Source of the DNA: Larimichthys crocea
Taxonomy: Eukaryota > Chordata > Actinopteri > Sciaenidae
Direction: 5' to 3'
Length of the DNA: 64,000 nt
Assembly (NCBI RefSeq): GCF_000972845.2
Contig: NW_020852853.1
Coordinates: 400,197-464,196 of the forward strand
Part shown: positions 44,056-56,402 of the stretch, piece by piece
Position numbering within the stretch: position 1 is the stretch's first letter
Layout of the letters: each line of letters starts with the position of its first letter
Translations under genes and position numbers: made by a program
Notes under the pieces: model-generated
Told to the model about the DNA's origin: nothing
The model's database searches: none
Seen by the model: the letters and a program-made list of their open reading frames with translations, nothing else

Positions 44056-47000
44056 TTCTAAGTAACCAGGTCAACAGTCAGCGGGCAATAAAATGTTTGT
44101 CAGAGTTCATGTTAGAAGTAAGTTACTCATCACGCTGAATGATTTCACTGAATCTAACAATGAGATGAATTATTGTGAACTTTGTCCATCTGATCATTGC
44201 AACTCAAAATGTTCCATGTTCTCTCTGTGACTGAGTGATCCATGTTCCATGTTCTCTCTGTGACTGAGTGATCCATGTTCCATGTTCTCTCTGTGACTGA
44301 GTGACTCATGTTCCATGTTCTCTCTGTGACTGAGTGATCCATGTTCCATGTTCTCTCTGTGACTGAGTGACTCATGTTCCATGTTCTCTCTGTGACTGAG
44401 TGATCCATGTTCCATGTTCTCTCTGTGACTGAGTGACTCATGTTCCATGTTCTCTCTGTGACTGAGTGATCCATGTTCCATGTTCTCTCTGTGACTGAGT
44501 GACTCATGTTCCATGTTCTCTCTGTGACTGAGTGATCCATGTTCCATGTTCTCTCTGTGACTGAGTGACTCATGTTCCATGTTCTCTCTGTGACTGAGTG
44601 ATCCATGTTCCATGTTCTCTCTGTGACTGAGTGACTCATGTTCCATGTTCTCTCTGTGACTGAGTGATCCATGTTCCATGTTCTCTCTGTGACTGAGTGA
44701 CTCATGTTCCATGTTCTCTCTGTGACTGAGTGATCCATGTTCCATGTTCTCTCTGTGACTGAGTGACTCATGTTCCATGTTCTCTCTGTGACTGAGTGAT
44801 CCATGTTCCATGTTCTCTCTGTGACTGAGTGACTCATGTTCCATGTTCTCTCTGTGACTGAGTGATCCATGTTCCATGTTCTCTCTGTGACTGAGTGACT
44901 CATGTTCCATGTTCTCTCTGTGACTGAGTGATCCATGTTCCATGTTCTCTCTGTGACTGAGTGACTCATGTTCCATGTTCTCTCTGTGACTCAGTGATCC
45001 ATGTTCCATGTTCTCTCTGTGACTGAGTGATCCATGTTCCATGTTCTCTCTGTGACTGAGTGATCCATGTTCCATGTTCTCTTGTGTTGTGAATGGTGTT
45101 ATCTTTGATTGCGTTGTTCTGTGTTGCGTGTGCCGTCGGACCTCTGGCTGTGATAGTTGTTCCACAGCTGCTCCAGTTTCTGTTGACTTCCCTTCATGTA
45201 GTTCTTCGTCAGAGACTCCAGACGTTTCTTCTTGGCCTGCATCACCTTACTGATGTCAGCTGGAAGCAAATAAAACACAGTGCATACAGCTCTCTGACCC
45301 TAACACAGCTGCACCCAGCCTTTAAAACTCATTCCACTTGTACTGATCACAGAGCAGTTATTACAGGACTGTTAGAATAACTTCATGTTAACACTACAGT
45401 GCACAATAAGTGTGATGATGATTTTTTTCCAGCTTAACCTGCCCATTATTTTATCGATTTATCTACACTCAGAGGTCTTCACTTTAATGAGATGTAAAAC
45501 AGAGAGGAGATGGATCAGTCTTGAACTCAGCGATAAACACCTGTTCACACCTGCACGAAGCTGCTTACCTCCAAATTTCTCCAACATGGAGTGAACTTCA
45601 TTTCTGAGAGTGGAGAGAGAGAAATGTCACGTTTAGTTCAGCCTGCGCAGACGTTAGCTTCCTAATTCATTTGAATATTCTAATATAATTACCCGACAGC
45701 ACACGGCGCTCCCTCCTCTACAAAGTCTGCTGCAGGTCTCTTCTTGGCTGGCTTGTCCACTATCGGAGTTTCATCTAAAGTTCATCAAAGTTCAGAGTTT
45801 GATTAGCTCGACTGAAGCTAAAACTGAAGCTAAGCTAAAGCTGAAGCTAAAACTGAAGCTAAAGCTGAAGCTAAAGCTAAAACTAAAACTGAAGCTGAAG
45901 CTAAAACTGAAGCTAAAACTGAAGCTAAAGCTAAAACTAAAACTGAAGCTAAAACTGAAGCTAAGCTAAAGCTAAAACTAAAACTAAAACTGAAGCTAAA
46001 ACTAAAACTGAAGCTAAAACTGAAGCTAAAACTGAAGCTAAGCTAAAGCTGAAGCGAAAACTGAAGCTAAAGCTAAAACTAAAACTGAAGCTAAGCAAAA
46101 ACTGAAGCTAAGCTAAAGCTGAAGCTAAAACTGAAGCTAAAGCTAAAACTAAAACTGAAGCTAAAGCTGAAGCTAAAACTGAAGCTAAAGCTAAAACTGA
46201 AGCTAAAACTGAAGCTAAAGCTAAAGCTGAAGCTAAAGCTGAAGCTAAAACTGAAGCTAAAGCTAAAGCTAAAACTGAAGCTAAAGCTGAAGCTAAAACT
46301 GAAGCTAAAGCTAAAACTAAAACTGAAGCTAAAGCTGAAGCTAAAGCTAAAGCTGAAGCTAAAACTAAAACTGAAGCTAAAGCTGAAGCTAAAGCTAAAA
46401 CTGAAGCTAAAACTAAAACTGAAGCTAAAGCTGAAGCTAAAGCTAAAACTGAAGCTAAAACTAAAATTAAAACTGAAGCTAAAACTAAAGCTGAAGCTAA
46501 AACTAAAACTGAAGCTAAAGCTGAAGCTAAAACTAAAGCTGACGCTGAAGCTAAAACTAAAACTGATGCTAAAACTAAAACTGAAGCTAAAACTAAAACT
46601 GAAGCTAAAGCTAAAACTGATGCTAAAACTAAAACTGAAGCTAAAACTGAAGCTGAAGCTAAAGTTAAAACTGAAGCTAAAGCTGAAGCTAAAGCTAAAA
46701 CTGAAGCTAAAGCTAAAACTGAAGCTGAAGCTAAAGCTAAGCTGAAGCTAAAGCTGAAACTGAAGCTGAAGCTAAAGCTGAAGCTAACACTAAAACTGAA
46801 GCTAAAGCTAAAGCTAAAACTGAAGCTGAAGCTAAAGCTAAGCTGAAGCTAAAACTAAAACTGAAGCTAAAGCTAAAACTGAAGCTAAAGCTAAAGCTAA
46901 AACTGAAGCTAAAGCTAAAACTGAAGCTAAAGCTAAAACTGAAGCTAACGCTGAAGCTAAAGCTAAAGCTGAAGCTAAAGCTAAAGCTGAAACTGAAGCT

Positions 47001-47242
47001 AAAGCTAACGCTGAAGCTAAAGCTGAAGCTAAAGCTAAAACTAAAACTGAAGCTAAAGCTGAAGCTGAAGCTAACGCTGAAGCTAAGCTAAGCTGAAGCT
47101 GAGCTGGCTCCGTACCTGCTCTGGCTTCGTCCTCGGAGCCGCTCAGCTCTTTCTTTTCTCCCTCTTCGGTGAACTCGAACACGTTTTTCTCGGGTTTCTC
47201 TTCGGGCTGTTTCCTCTTCACCTGTCTCCTCGCTGTCGCCAT
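42263..47242 (-). CDS. sycp3: Synaptonemal complex protein 3 (8 exons, 239 residues)
   Basis: SYCP3 forms filaments on the axial/lateral elements of meiotic chromosomes and organises cohesin-bound loops. Minus-strand exons: 47242-47116 (ATG), 45774-45693, 45603-45569, 45259-45142, 44017-43918, 42683-42585, 42502-42398, 42316-42263 (TAG). Phases all agree and 239 residues matches the family length. A charged, lysine-rich N-terminus precedes the COR1 helical domain: [71 protein letters not shown], and the conserved assembly tail [17 protein letters not shown]. Normally germline-specific. Three of its introns hold a hAT element, a 33-bp minisatellite and a hexamer-like array. The donor of exon 44017-43918 (AAT then GTTTGT) is weaker than consensus. 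Confidence 0.97.
42771..43795. mobile_element. hAT non-autonomous transposon with perfect 8-bp TSD
   Basis: Terminal inverted repeats CAGTGTTAATTT and AAATTAACACTG. The identical 8-bp duplication CCTCACTC lies at 42763-42770 and 43796-43803, diagnostic of the hAT superfamily. The interior has TTTTAGTCTAGTTT repeats and a GC-rich patch (CGGGCCGGGCCGG), but no transposase. Inserted in a sycp3 intron. Confidence 0.93.
44205..45083. repeat. 33-bp minisatellite with 66-bp higher-order period, sycp3 intron
   Basis: Unit GATCCATGTTCCATGTTCTC followed by TCTGTGACTGAGT. GATCC and GACTC versions alternate strictly through most of the array, giving a 66-bp period. The last units at 44990-45080 lose the alternation. 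Open minus-strand frames of 271 and 323 codons are artefacts of the 3n period. Confidence 0.95.
45800..47098. repeat. (GCTAAA/GCTGAA/ACTAAA)n hexamer-like array, sycp3 intron 1
   Basis: Purine-rich 6-bp steps (AAGCTA, AAACTG, AAGCTG) repeat for 1.3 kb and end 17 bases from the exon 1 donor at 47116. Strand asymmetry is strong: A/G-rich on plus, T/C-rich on the transcribed-sense strand. Confidence 0.95.
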
Positions 47243-47545
47243 TCTTACAACTGAGCTCACGACGCTAACGGAGGCTAATGCTACACAGCTCTGCTACCTG
47301 CTAATGTTAGCTCAGGGCTAAATGCTGCTCATGAAGAAGCTGAATTTAGTTAATTACTGAACTCGAACGGAAGTGTGTTGTTCTTCAGAGTTACTTTCTG
47401 TTGTGAAGCTGAACTCAGCTGCTCACAATACAAGCTAACCGAGCTAAAGCTAACGATCGACTGTCTCGAATTTCTGCTCGTTTCCCGCCAAAACCAGCCC
47501 GAGGCTCCGCCTTAAAGGAGCAGCAGCAGCGCGCGAGCAGCGCGA
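47243..47545 (-). promoter_or_regulatory. sycp3 promoter region (candidate)
   Basis: Upstream of the sycp3 ATG there are GCTAATGCTA and GTTAGC repeats and a GC-rich patch (CAGCGCGCGAGCAGCGCGAG at 47528-47547). No TATA box could be assigned with confidence. Confidence 0.35.
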
Positions 47546-47551
47546 GCTCAG

Positions 47552-47688
47552 TGTAACACACACACACACAGTGTAACACACACACAAACAGTGTAACATG
47601 CACACACACACACATACACACAGTGTAACACACACACACACAGTGTAACACACACATACAGTCTCACACACACACACACACGCACAGT

Positions 47689-47726
<38 letters not shown>

Positions 47727-47795
47727 GTAATACACACCCACACACACACACAGTGTAACACACACAGTGTAACACGCACACACACACACACATAA
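47552..47795. repeat. (AC)n / CAGTGTAACA compound microsatellite
   Basis: AC runs separated by recurring AGTGTAACA blocks. Cysteine/valine-rich frames on the minus strand are artefacts. Confidence 0.95.
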
Positions 47796-48727
47796 AAAGT
47801 AGGACACATTTTCCACAATAACTACATATGCACATGTTCTAGACACTGTACCAACCACAAATACTTCAGTCAGATAAATCCAGTCCAGTTCATTGAAGGG
47901 ACGATGCTCAAGTCTGGAGGTTGTGTGACTTCTTGACCTGAGGGCAGGCCTTATATACAAATGTATGACCCAACAGCATTGTGAGACCGGAGGAGGACCC
48001 AATGAGCATGTGGTTAATGTGACCCGACTGTAACCCTGACGGTTCATCCAGTCTGCACGCGGACGTTTCCCGCCCTGGGCGGCCGCCCACATTGCCCATA
48101 GCTAAGACCGGCCCTGCTACTAACTCAAACTGAAGATTTGGCTGTTCCTTAAAAAAGGTTCTGAGCTACAGACTGTGCTGTGCAACTCGGCTGAACATTC
48201 ATGATCTGCAGATTTGTTCATTTCAACAGTAAAAGCTGCAGCAGCAGCAACACGAGGCTGCACAAACGATAACATTATTATTAATAATAATAATAAGAGT
48301 CAGGTGATTTAGTGCCTCCAAACTGTGTACGGTAAATACAATAAAAGTCCTGGAGGTGAAGACACTAATGTCCTCCCGATCGTACACGTTTTGTTATTTA
48401 TATCATGAAGTTTAAATTATTAATACCTTTAGTCTGATTCAGTCCAACCAACAAATGTTTCCATCAAAGTATACTCATGTCAGAGAAACTCACTTTCACC
48501 TTCGCGACAAGATCGACACGTGAAATACTGAAAACTACAAGATGAGTCCATGTGTAAATTTTAATATGAAAAAGTCTGTTCACACTTTACTTACAATAAT
48601 AAAGAAAGTGTTGAGTCCACCATGAACACACACACAAACACACACACACACACACACACACGTATAAAAATATAAAGCACTGATGAAACATGAGAAATAA
48701 ACAGTCAGCTAATCTTCAGAGTTTCAG
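47796..48727. other. Intergenic between sycp3 and actr6
   Basis: Contains a solo terminus of the MITE family seen at 24135-24422 (48071-48116, ending AGCTAAGACCGGCCCTG) and an AC run at 48625-48662. No other gene or RNA is recognisable; the remainder is AT-rich. Confidence 0.6.
48071..48116. mobile_element. Solo end of hAT-like MITE
   Basis: GCCCTGGGCGGCCGCCCACA then TTGCCCATAGCTAAGACCGG and CCCTG: inverted match to the left end of the element at 24135-24422. No opposite terminus is found nearby. Confidence 0.7.
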
Positions 48728-51700
48728 TCAAATATCAAACTTTTCTTCACAGATACAGTGTCCGTTCTCTTCGTAGTCCTCTCGTGTCACCACAATCTCG
48801 TCGTAGTCCGGACTGTGAGCCAGCAGCTTGCCTCCTTCCCACGGATAACAGATCGGACTGCAGGACAAAGAGGAAACGGGTGATTTTATCCCCCTCTGTG
48901 TGTAGACTTCATGCTGATGATGTAAACTCTTAAACAGCTAAACTCACTTTGAAGGCAGCAGGACGGACACGGGAAGGTGAGCGGGGGCGAGTGATCGCAG
49001 CTCTGCCTCCAGTCGCTCTCTGAAGCCCGGAAACAAAGTGTTCCCTCCGGTCAGGACGATGTTCTGGTAGAAGTGTGGCTGCATGTCTGATGGCAGAAAC
49101 ACACGTCTGTCTTTGCTGGTGAACATGTGAACTAAAGGTGAACACGCTAAGCTCATAATAAGTTCTGACCTTCAGGCAGAGACTGGATGGAGTCCACGAT
49201 GGCCTCTGGGATGCCCATCTCCTGGATGCCAATGTCTGCCGGGTGGAAGAGCATCTCAGGAACAGCAAAGCGCTCGTTGACCAGCCTCAAGATCTGCTCT
49301 CCTGTCTTGTACTTTCCACTGAAGACCATGTCCTCTCGTGGCTGAAGAACAAGGACAGCAGGTCGATAAATAAACGTCAGACCCCCTCAAAATGACTCGC
49401 AGCGACTAAAACCAGTTTCCTCACCTTACAGAAACCTTTTTTGATGGAGCTGAAATCTGGAAGAACATAATCCCTCATCACAGAGTTCTCCTCCCCCTTC
49501 ATCCTGACAACAGTCAGTTTAAAGAAGATTCAGGACATTAAAGTGAAACTTCATGTTATCTTCATGAGGTTCTGATCCAGCTGTTTACTGTCTCTGTGTG
49601 ACTCACTGTGCGATCTCCATGTCTTTATAAAACTGCTGGGAGACATAACAAACATCTTCTTTCACCTGGTTGATCACATACGTTTCATCCATGACGTGTA
49701 ACTGTCTAAAAGGAAAAGAGAGATTATTCTTTGACTTGAAGAGTTGAACCAAACATGGACACAACAGAGGAGCACTGAGGGAGCTCAGCCTACCGATATG
49801 AAATGATCTCCTTCAGATGATTGGTCAGCAGCTTCCCTCCTACGTTGATCCTGGAAGACAAAAAACTGTCGGCCATTAGCATTGTGTTCAACTGTTCAAC
49901 AGTGTTTATGTTGTTGTTCATGTTGTTGTTCACGTTGTTGTTACAGTGTTCAAGTTGTTGTTGTTGTTGTTAGTGTTCACGTTGTTGTTGTTAGTGTTCA
50001 CGTTGTTGTTACAGTGTTCACGTTGTTGTTACAGTGTTCACGTTGTTGTTAGTGTTCACGTTGTTGTTGTTGTTACAGTGTTCACGTTGTTGTTGTTGTT
50101 ACAGTGTTCACGTTGTTGTTGTTACAGTGTTCACGTTGTTGTTACAGTGTTCACGTTGTTGTTGTTACAGTGTTCACTTTGTTGTTGTTGTTACAGTGTT
50201 CACGTTGTTGCAGACTGACCTGCGGATGCCTTCCTTCATTTTCCTGCTGCGGCAGTAGGGGGCGATGTGGGTGAAGGAGAACCCACTGTCGACCACCAAA
50301 CAGCAGAGCTCCGACGGTTTAGTGTGGAAGTAGTGATGAGCGCTGAGAGAGCCGGCTGGAGGACACACACACCCGTGCGCGCACACACAGAGACAGAGAG
50401 ACAGAGAGACAGAGAGACAGACAGGCAGACAGACAGAGAGACAGACAGGCAGGCAGACAGACACACAGACAGACACACAGAAGGTGAAGTTTGTGAGGAA
50501 GTATCACCTCTCTCGATGTTTGCTCGTCTGTGACTCACCATTTATTCTGAGAGCTGACTGGAACTGGTACTCCTCAAACAGGATCTCATTCATGGACTCC
50601 TGGATGGAGGAGAAGTTAAAGTATGGCTCTGTGATGACGATGCTGGTGTCTGCAAACTCCACCTGCACCCAGAACATGAAGCCACCGTCAGAGGAGGAGG
50701 AGGAGATCAGGAAACAGAGGACAGAAAGACAAACATGAAGCAAAACCTTAAACATCTCTTTTCCAAACAGATGGTCCCACACTTTCCTCTGGACGTCCCA
50801 GTTGACTAGATAACCCTGAAGACAAAGAAAGGAGAGCTCAGGTGAGAAGGACTCTTTATTTGTGTGAAGCTGCAGCATCTTCACGTCATTCCTCTCTCAC
50901 CTTCTGGAAGGGGAGGATGTAGAAGAGACCTGAAGGATCCTTGATCTCATCCAGCTGATTGGCTGTGAAGGTTTTTAATCTGGACGTCTTGGAGCGAAAC
51001 TGGCAGTTTGGGATGACACTGAGAAGACAGATACGAAGCATCGACTGATTACATCACTAACAGGAGAACAAACTCTGACGTGTACGTCCTCAAAGTTAGC
51101 ATCAGTTCAAAGAGCCGGCTCCTGAACGTCACACTTTCTTTGTTGTAGTATCTAAGTGAGTTTTGCACTGCGGGAGCTCCATGCAGTGACTGAATGTCAC
51201 ATGCATGCTGTGCAACCAATCCCGTGAGGATAGACAAGCATCATACCACCAAGCAGACAGTCATTTACATTGACATTATAGACTGTAGTCTGTAAATGCA
51301 ATGGAAACAATTGGCTATAACTAGGGATGGGCATGATTAATGGATGACCAATAACTGATCGATAAGAATTGTGTCGATCACATGAATCTTTTAAGCGATC
51401 AAACTTTGGTATTAAATAAAGGTTGTGCTGCGTAGTGTGAGTCTTGAAGCAAAGCAATGAATTTCACTGTGTGGCAGCAATGAAACATTTCACCACCGGG
51501 GGCGATATTTGACTGAGTATACTCAGCTACCTGTGAGTTTCCGTACATTTCTAAATGAATCATGAAGAGGTCACGGTGAAGTGTGGCGTGGGACCATTGT
51601 GAATGAAAAAATAAAGTTCACTGCAAACACTGTAAAGCCGTGTATAAGAACAACACGTCCACGACTCCAATGATGAACAACGTGCAGTGCATCCTGCTGT

Positions 51701-53350
51701 CAACCGACCATCAGCTCAGTGTTAGCACGGAGGAGCTGCAATGCACAACAAGCGGAGAAAATTAGCCAAGGGATTAGTACATTGATTGAGATGGATATGC
51801 TGCCTTTAAGTATTGTTAAGGGCAAGACCTGATTCATTTAACTGAACCAGCATATCACATTCTGTCATGACGTACCATCACCAGACTGCTAGGAAGAACT
51901 CACTACGAAGAACTGAAGCAGGAGCTGTTAAAAAAGTTGAGCTCTAACCACAGACTGCTGGAGCCCTTAACAGCTGAGAGCTACATCACCATCACCTGCC
52001 ACTACATCAGCGGCTAGGAAACTCGTTAGACACCTTAATCACAGCACTGCAGCAACCAAAGCGCTGCGAAAGAAACAGGAGCAGATGGGCGTCGCACCTC
52101 ACCAGCTGGTCCAGTCGTGTAAAACACAGTGGCATAGAGTTGTCACGATACTATGCCAGACAAACTGTCACAATACTATACCAGACTAAGTGTCACAATA
52201 CTATACCAGACAAAGTGTCACGATACTATGCCAGACAAAGTGTCAAGATACTATGCCAGACAAAGTGTCACAATACTATACCAGACTAAGTGTCAAGATA
52301 CTATGCCAGACAAAGTGTCACAATACTATACCAGACTAAGTGTCACAATACTATACCAGACAAAGTGTCACGATACTATACCAGACTAAGTGTCACAATA
52401 CTATACCAGACAAAGTGTCACAATACTATACCAGACAAAGTGTCACGATACTATACCAGACAAAGTGTCACGATACTATACCAGACAAAGTGTCACGGTT
52501 CCGGGTATTATCGCAATACTGCAGCCTTTTTTTAATTATTATTTTAATGAACTGCAGTGTATTTGTACAAGTTATAAATACTTATTAATTACTTATAATG
52601 TTGTTTAGTGCATGATAAACATAATACTGGTCAAGTAAAAATAAACTCTTTTCTGACGACGCCGCGGCAGACTCTGCGCTCGGGCCCGGTGCTTCTGCCA
52701 TGGTGAGCGTGTTGTCTTGTGTTTGTGACTGTAAGCCGTGCACGTCTGGGCCAGACAGAACTTTAGCTTGTTGTTTGTTCTGAAGCGGAGCTGTCTTCAT
52801 GGAGTTCGTTCTTTCCGGCAGAAACACACAAACAGCCAATCAGCTAACAGACGGGCGGAGCCAGCGTGTGCAAACAGCCTATCATATCCCCGGACGTCAC
52901 CAGTGACAGGCAAACAGCCAATCATTCAGCAGCTGTGGAGGTCGGTTGCAGTAGTTGCCATGTTGGTTTGTTTACATGGAGTAGCATGCAGTGAGAAGCC
53001 GGGAGGAGAGCAGAGGCGGAAACTGACACCGGTAGGATAGTAATCCACGATAGGATAGTAATCCTCGGTAGGGTAGTAATCCTCAGTAGGGTAGTAATCC
53101 TCAGTAGGTAGGGTAGTAATCCTCGGTAGGGTAGTAATCCACGGTGGTATAGTAATCCACGGTAGGACCGTCTGTAGAACTTCTAGTATAGTAGGAACCG
53201 TTATGATGCGGTGCCGTGCAGCTCTACTCTCACTTAGTTATTCTGCCATAGGATTAGACCCCCCCCCCCCTCTCTGTGATCCAGGTGAACTCAGGTACCT
53301 GTAGACCTGCTCCAGCATCATCCTAATTTAACTTATTATTTATTCACAGA

Positions 53351-53383
<33 letters not shown>

Positions 53384-53385
53384 TG

Positions 53386-53423
<38 letters not shown>

Positions 53424-53619
53424 GAACACACACACACACACACACACAGTAAACACACAGACAGACAGACACGCGCGCGCGCGCACACACTCAGACACAC
53501 ACACACACACACACACACAGTTCACGTGTTGTTAGCCTAGCATTAGCTCACCTGGCCTCCTCGTGGCTGTGTCCGATCTTCGCCATGTTGGCTCCGTTGT
53601 CCAGAACTAACGTCGCCAT
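48728..53619 (-). CDS. actr6: Actin-related protein 6 (11 exons, 396 residues)
   Basis: ARP6 is a nuclear actin-fold subunit of the SRCAP/SWR1-type remodeller that exchanges H2A.Z into nucleosomes. Minus-strand exons: 53619-53552, 51018-50901, 50815-50747, 50662-50539, 50355-50220, 49850-49794, 49705-49607, 49503-49425, 49341-49170, 49086-48948, 48857-48728 (TGA). Phases agree; 396 residues is the known length of vertebrate ACTR6. Seen: N-terminal phosphate-loop-like MATLVLDNGANMAKIGHS, then GYLVNWDVQRKVWDHLFG, SELCCLVVDSGFSFTHI, RINVGGKLLTNHLKEI, NIVLTGGNTLFPGFRERL and the C-terminal CYPWEGGKLLA. The acceptor of exon 49705-49607 is TTTTAG, chosen because it restores RQLHVMDETY. Intron 1 is about 2.5 kb of transposon debris and tandem repeats. 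Confidence 0.98.
49900..50212. repeat. (GTTGTT)/ACAGTGTTCAC minisatellite, actr6 intron
   Basis: Units of GTTGTT of variable number plus ACAGTGTTCAC, abutting the donor of actr6 exon 50355-50220. Confidence 0.93.
50380..50482. repeat. (CAGA)n microsatellite
   Basis: CAGA/GACAGAGA tetranucleotide run in the actr6 intron between exons 50662-50539 and 50355-50220. Confidence 0.93.
51325..52142 (+). mobile_element. Decayed hAT transposase fragment (BED-finger region)
   Basis: Frame-shifted plus-strand remnants near 51590-51690 translate as KVHCKHCKAVYKNN and TSTTPMMNN, the Cys-Cys half of a BED zinc finger typical of hAT transposases. A weaker helical tail follows near 51900-52130. Heavily mutated; lies in actr6 intron 1. 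Confidence 0.6.
52143..52497 (+). repeat. 25-bp minisatellite in actr6 intron 1
   Basis: Unit CACAATACTATACCAGACAA then AGTGT, with CGATACTATG and AAGATACTATG variants. It follows directly on the hAT fragment. Confidence 0.93.
52498..53033 (-). mobile_element. Probable hAT element 5' region
   Basis: Contains CCGGGTATTATCGCAATACT, a minus-strand short frame (52585-52699 region, MAEAPGPSAESAAASSEKS) resembling N-termini of hAT/ZBED transposases, and several CCAAT boxes (GCCAATCAGCTAA, GCCAATCATTCAG). Attribution is by resemblance only. Confidence 0.35.
53034..53172 (+). repeat. ~17-bp minisatellite GTAGGGTAGTAATCCTC
   Basis: Seven or eight imperfect copies in actr6 intron 1. Confidence 0.85.
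53357..53520. repeat. (AC)n compound microsatellite
   Basis: AC runs interrupted by AGTGAACAC and GCGCGCGC, ending 30 bases before the actr6 exon 1 donor at 53552. Confidence 0.95.
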
Positions 53620-53691
53620 CTTGGAGTCAGTTTGACGACAGGAAGCGGAAGTAATAAAGAAACGACTACGGAAACGTCACTGTGACGCAGC

Positions 53692-56310
53692 GCATAGACA
53701 TATATACATAGACATATATACACAGACACATATACACAGACATATATACACAGACATATATACACAGACATATATACATAGACATATACACACAGACATA
53801 TACACACAGACATATATACACAGACATATATACATAGACATATATACAACGCATTGATACATAAGACCACATATACACAGACAGATATACATAGAGCAGA
53901 TATACTAGACATATATACACAGACAATATACATAGACATTATAACACAAGACAAGATACACATATAAGCATAGACATATATACATAGAACCACAGATACA
54001 CAGACACAATACAGACAGACAATATACACAGACATATATACATACGACATATATACATAGACCATACATACACAGACATATATACAGAGACATATCACAA
54101 GACTATATACCAGACATATAGATACAGAGACATATACTAACACAAGACATATATACACAGACAATATTACATAGACACATAACACACAGACATATATACA
54201 TAGAACTATCCAACAGACTATATACACAGACATATATACACAGACATATACACACAGACAGATATACACAGACATATACACAAGACATATATACATCAGA
54301 CATATATAACAGACATATATACACAGACATATATACAACGACACATATACACAGACATATATACATAGACATATGACACAGACATATTACACATAGACAA
54401 TATACATAACACATAGATACACAGAACAATATACTAGACATAGATACAAAATATTACAATAATACATATAGACACAGACATATATTACAAAGACATATAT
54501 ACAATAGACACATATACATAGACACATATAACATAGACATAGATACAGAACATATATACAGAACATATTACATAGACACATATACACAGACATATATACA
54601 TAGACATACAGCACAGACATATACACACAGACATATATACATAGACATATATACACAGACATATATAACACAGACATATATACACAGACACGTATACACA
54701 AGACATATAGCATAAGACATATAGACATAACATATATACACAGACATATATACACTAGACATATACACACAGACATATACACACAGACATATATAGCACA
54801 GACACTATATAACAACAACATATATACACAACATATATAACAGACAACATATACATAGACATATATGACATAGACATATATACACAGACATATACAAACA
54901 GACATATAACATAGACACATAACACAGACATATATGACATAGACATAATATACAGAGACAATAGACTAGACATATATACAAGACTTATTACAAGACATAT
55001 ATAAACAGACATATTATCATAGACAATATACAAACAGACATATACAAGACATATATACACAGATTATATATAGACATATATACATAGACATATAACATAG
55101 ACAACATAACACAGACATATATACACAGACATAAACATAGACATATAACACAGACATATATACAACAGACATAATACAACAGACAATATACATAGACACA
55201 TATACACAGACATATATACATAGACAATATACACAGATAATATACATAGACATATATCAGACATGATATCATACACACTATACACAGACATATATACACA
55301 GACTATATACACAGACATATATACAGATACATAGATACACAGACAATATACACAGACATATATACACAGACATATATACATATAGACATAATATACACAC
55401 AGACATATATACACAGACATATATCACAGACATATATACACAGACATATATACATAGACATATATACACAGACACTAATACACAGACTATATATATATAC
55501 ATAGACATATAGTACATAGACATATATACAATATACCTAACCACAGACATATATACACAGACATATATACATAGACACAAACACAGACATAACATATATA
55601 ACATAGACATATACACAACATAAACATATATACAGAGACACATATACAAGACAATATACATAGACACAATATACACAGACATATATACCAGACAATATAT
55701 CACACATAGATAACAATAACACTATACAACAGAGACATATAATAAGGACATATATACACAGACATATAAAACAGACATATAACATAGACACAATATACAC
55801 AGACATATATACATAGACATATATACAACAGAATATATATACATAGAAAGATATACATACACATATATACATTAGACATATATAACATAGAACACATATA
55901 CACAGACATATATACATAGACACATATACACAGACATTATAATAGACACATACACAGACATATATACATAGACATATATACATAGACACGTATACACAGA
56001 CACGTATACACACAGACCACGTAACACAACATATATACATAGACACATATACACAGACACATATACACAGACATATATACATAGACATATATACACAGAC
56101 ACATATACACAGACATATATACACAGACACTTACACAGAACATATACAACAGACACATATACCAGACACAAATACAACGACACATAACACAGACACATAT
56201 ACAAGACAATATACATAGACACATATACACAGACACATATACACAGACACAAATACACAGACACATATACACAGACATATATACACAGACACATATACAC
56301 AGACACATAT
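53692..56310. repeat. Degenerate 14-bp satellite (TATATACACAGACA)n, 2.6 kb
   Basis: Mixture of ATATATACACAGACA, ATATATACATAGACA and, toward 56 kb, ACATATACACAGACA. Frequent one-base losses or duplications occur from 53880 onward. It starts within about 75 bases 5' of the actr6 ATG, so it covers the upstream side of that gene. Open minus-strand tyrosine/valine/cysteine-rich frames are artefacts. Confidence 0.95.
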
Positions 56311-56332
56311 ACACAGACGCCTCACTGAGCAG

Positions 56333-56402
56333 GTTGGTCCGTTGCTGTGATACGTTAACGTGTCCGCCATATTGGATGTGGCAGATCTGTCCGTAAACTA
56401 AT
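56333..56402 (-). mobile_element. Fragment homologous to the hAT-like elements at 11.6-14.0 kb
   Basis: GTCCGCCATATTGGATGTGG and CAGATCTGTCCGTAAACTAA match, in inverse orientation, the internal sequence near 11840-11900 (and 13105-13170). It sits between the two satellite tracts. Confidence 0.6.

Noticed and set aside
44154..45165. 323-codon minus-strand frame of [11 protein letters not shown] repeats
   Set aside because: It lies wholly within the 33-bp intronic minisatellite of sycp3.
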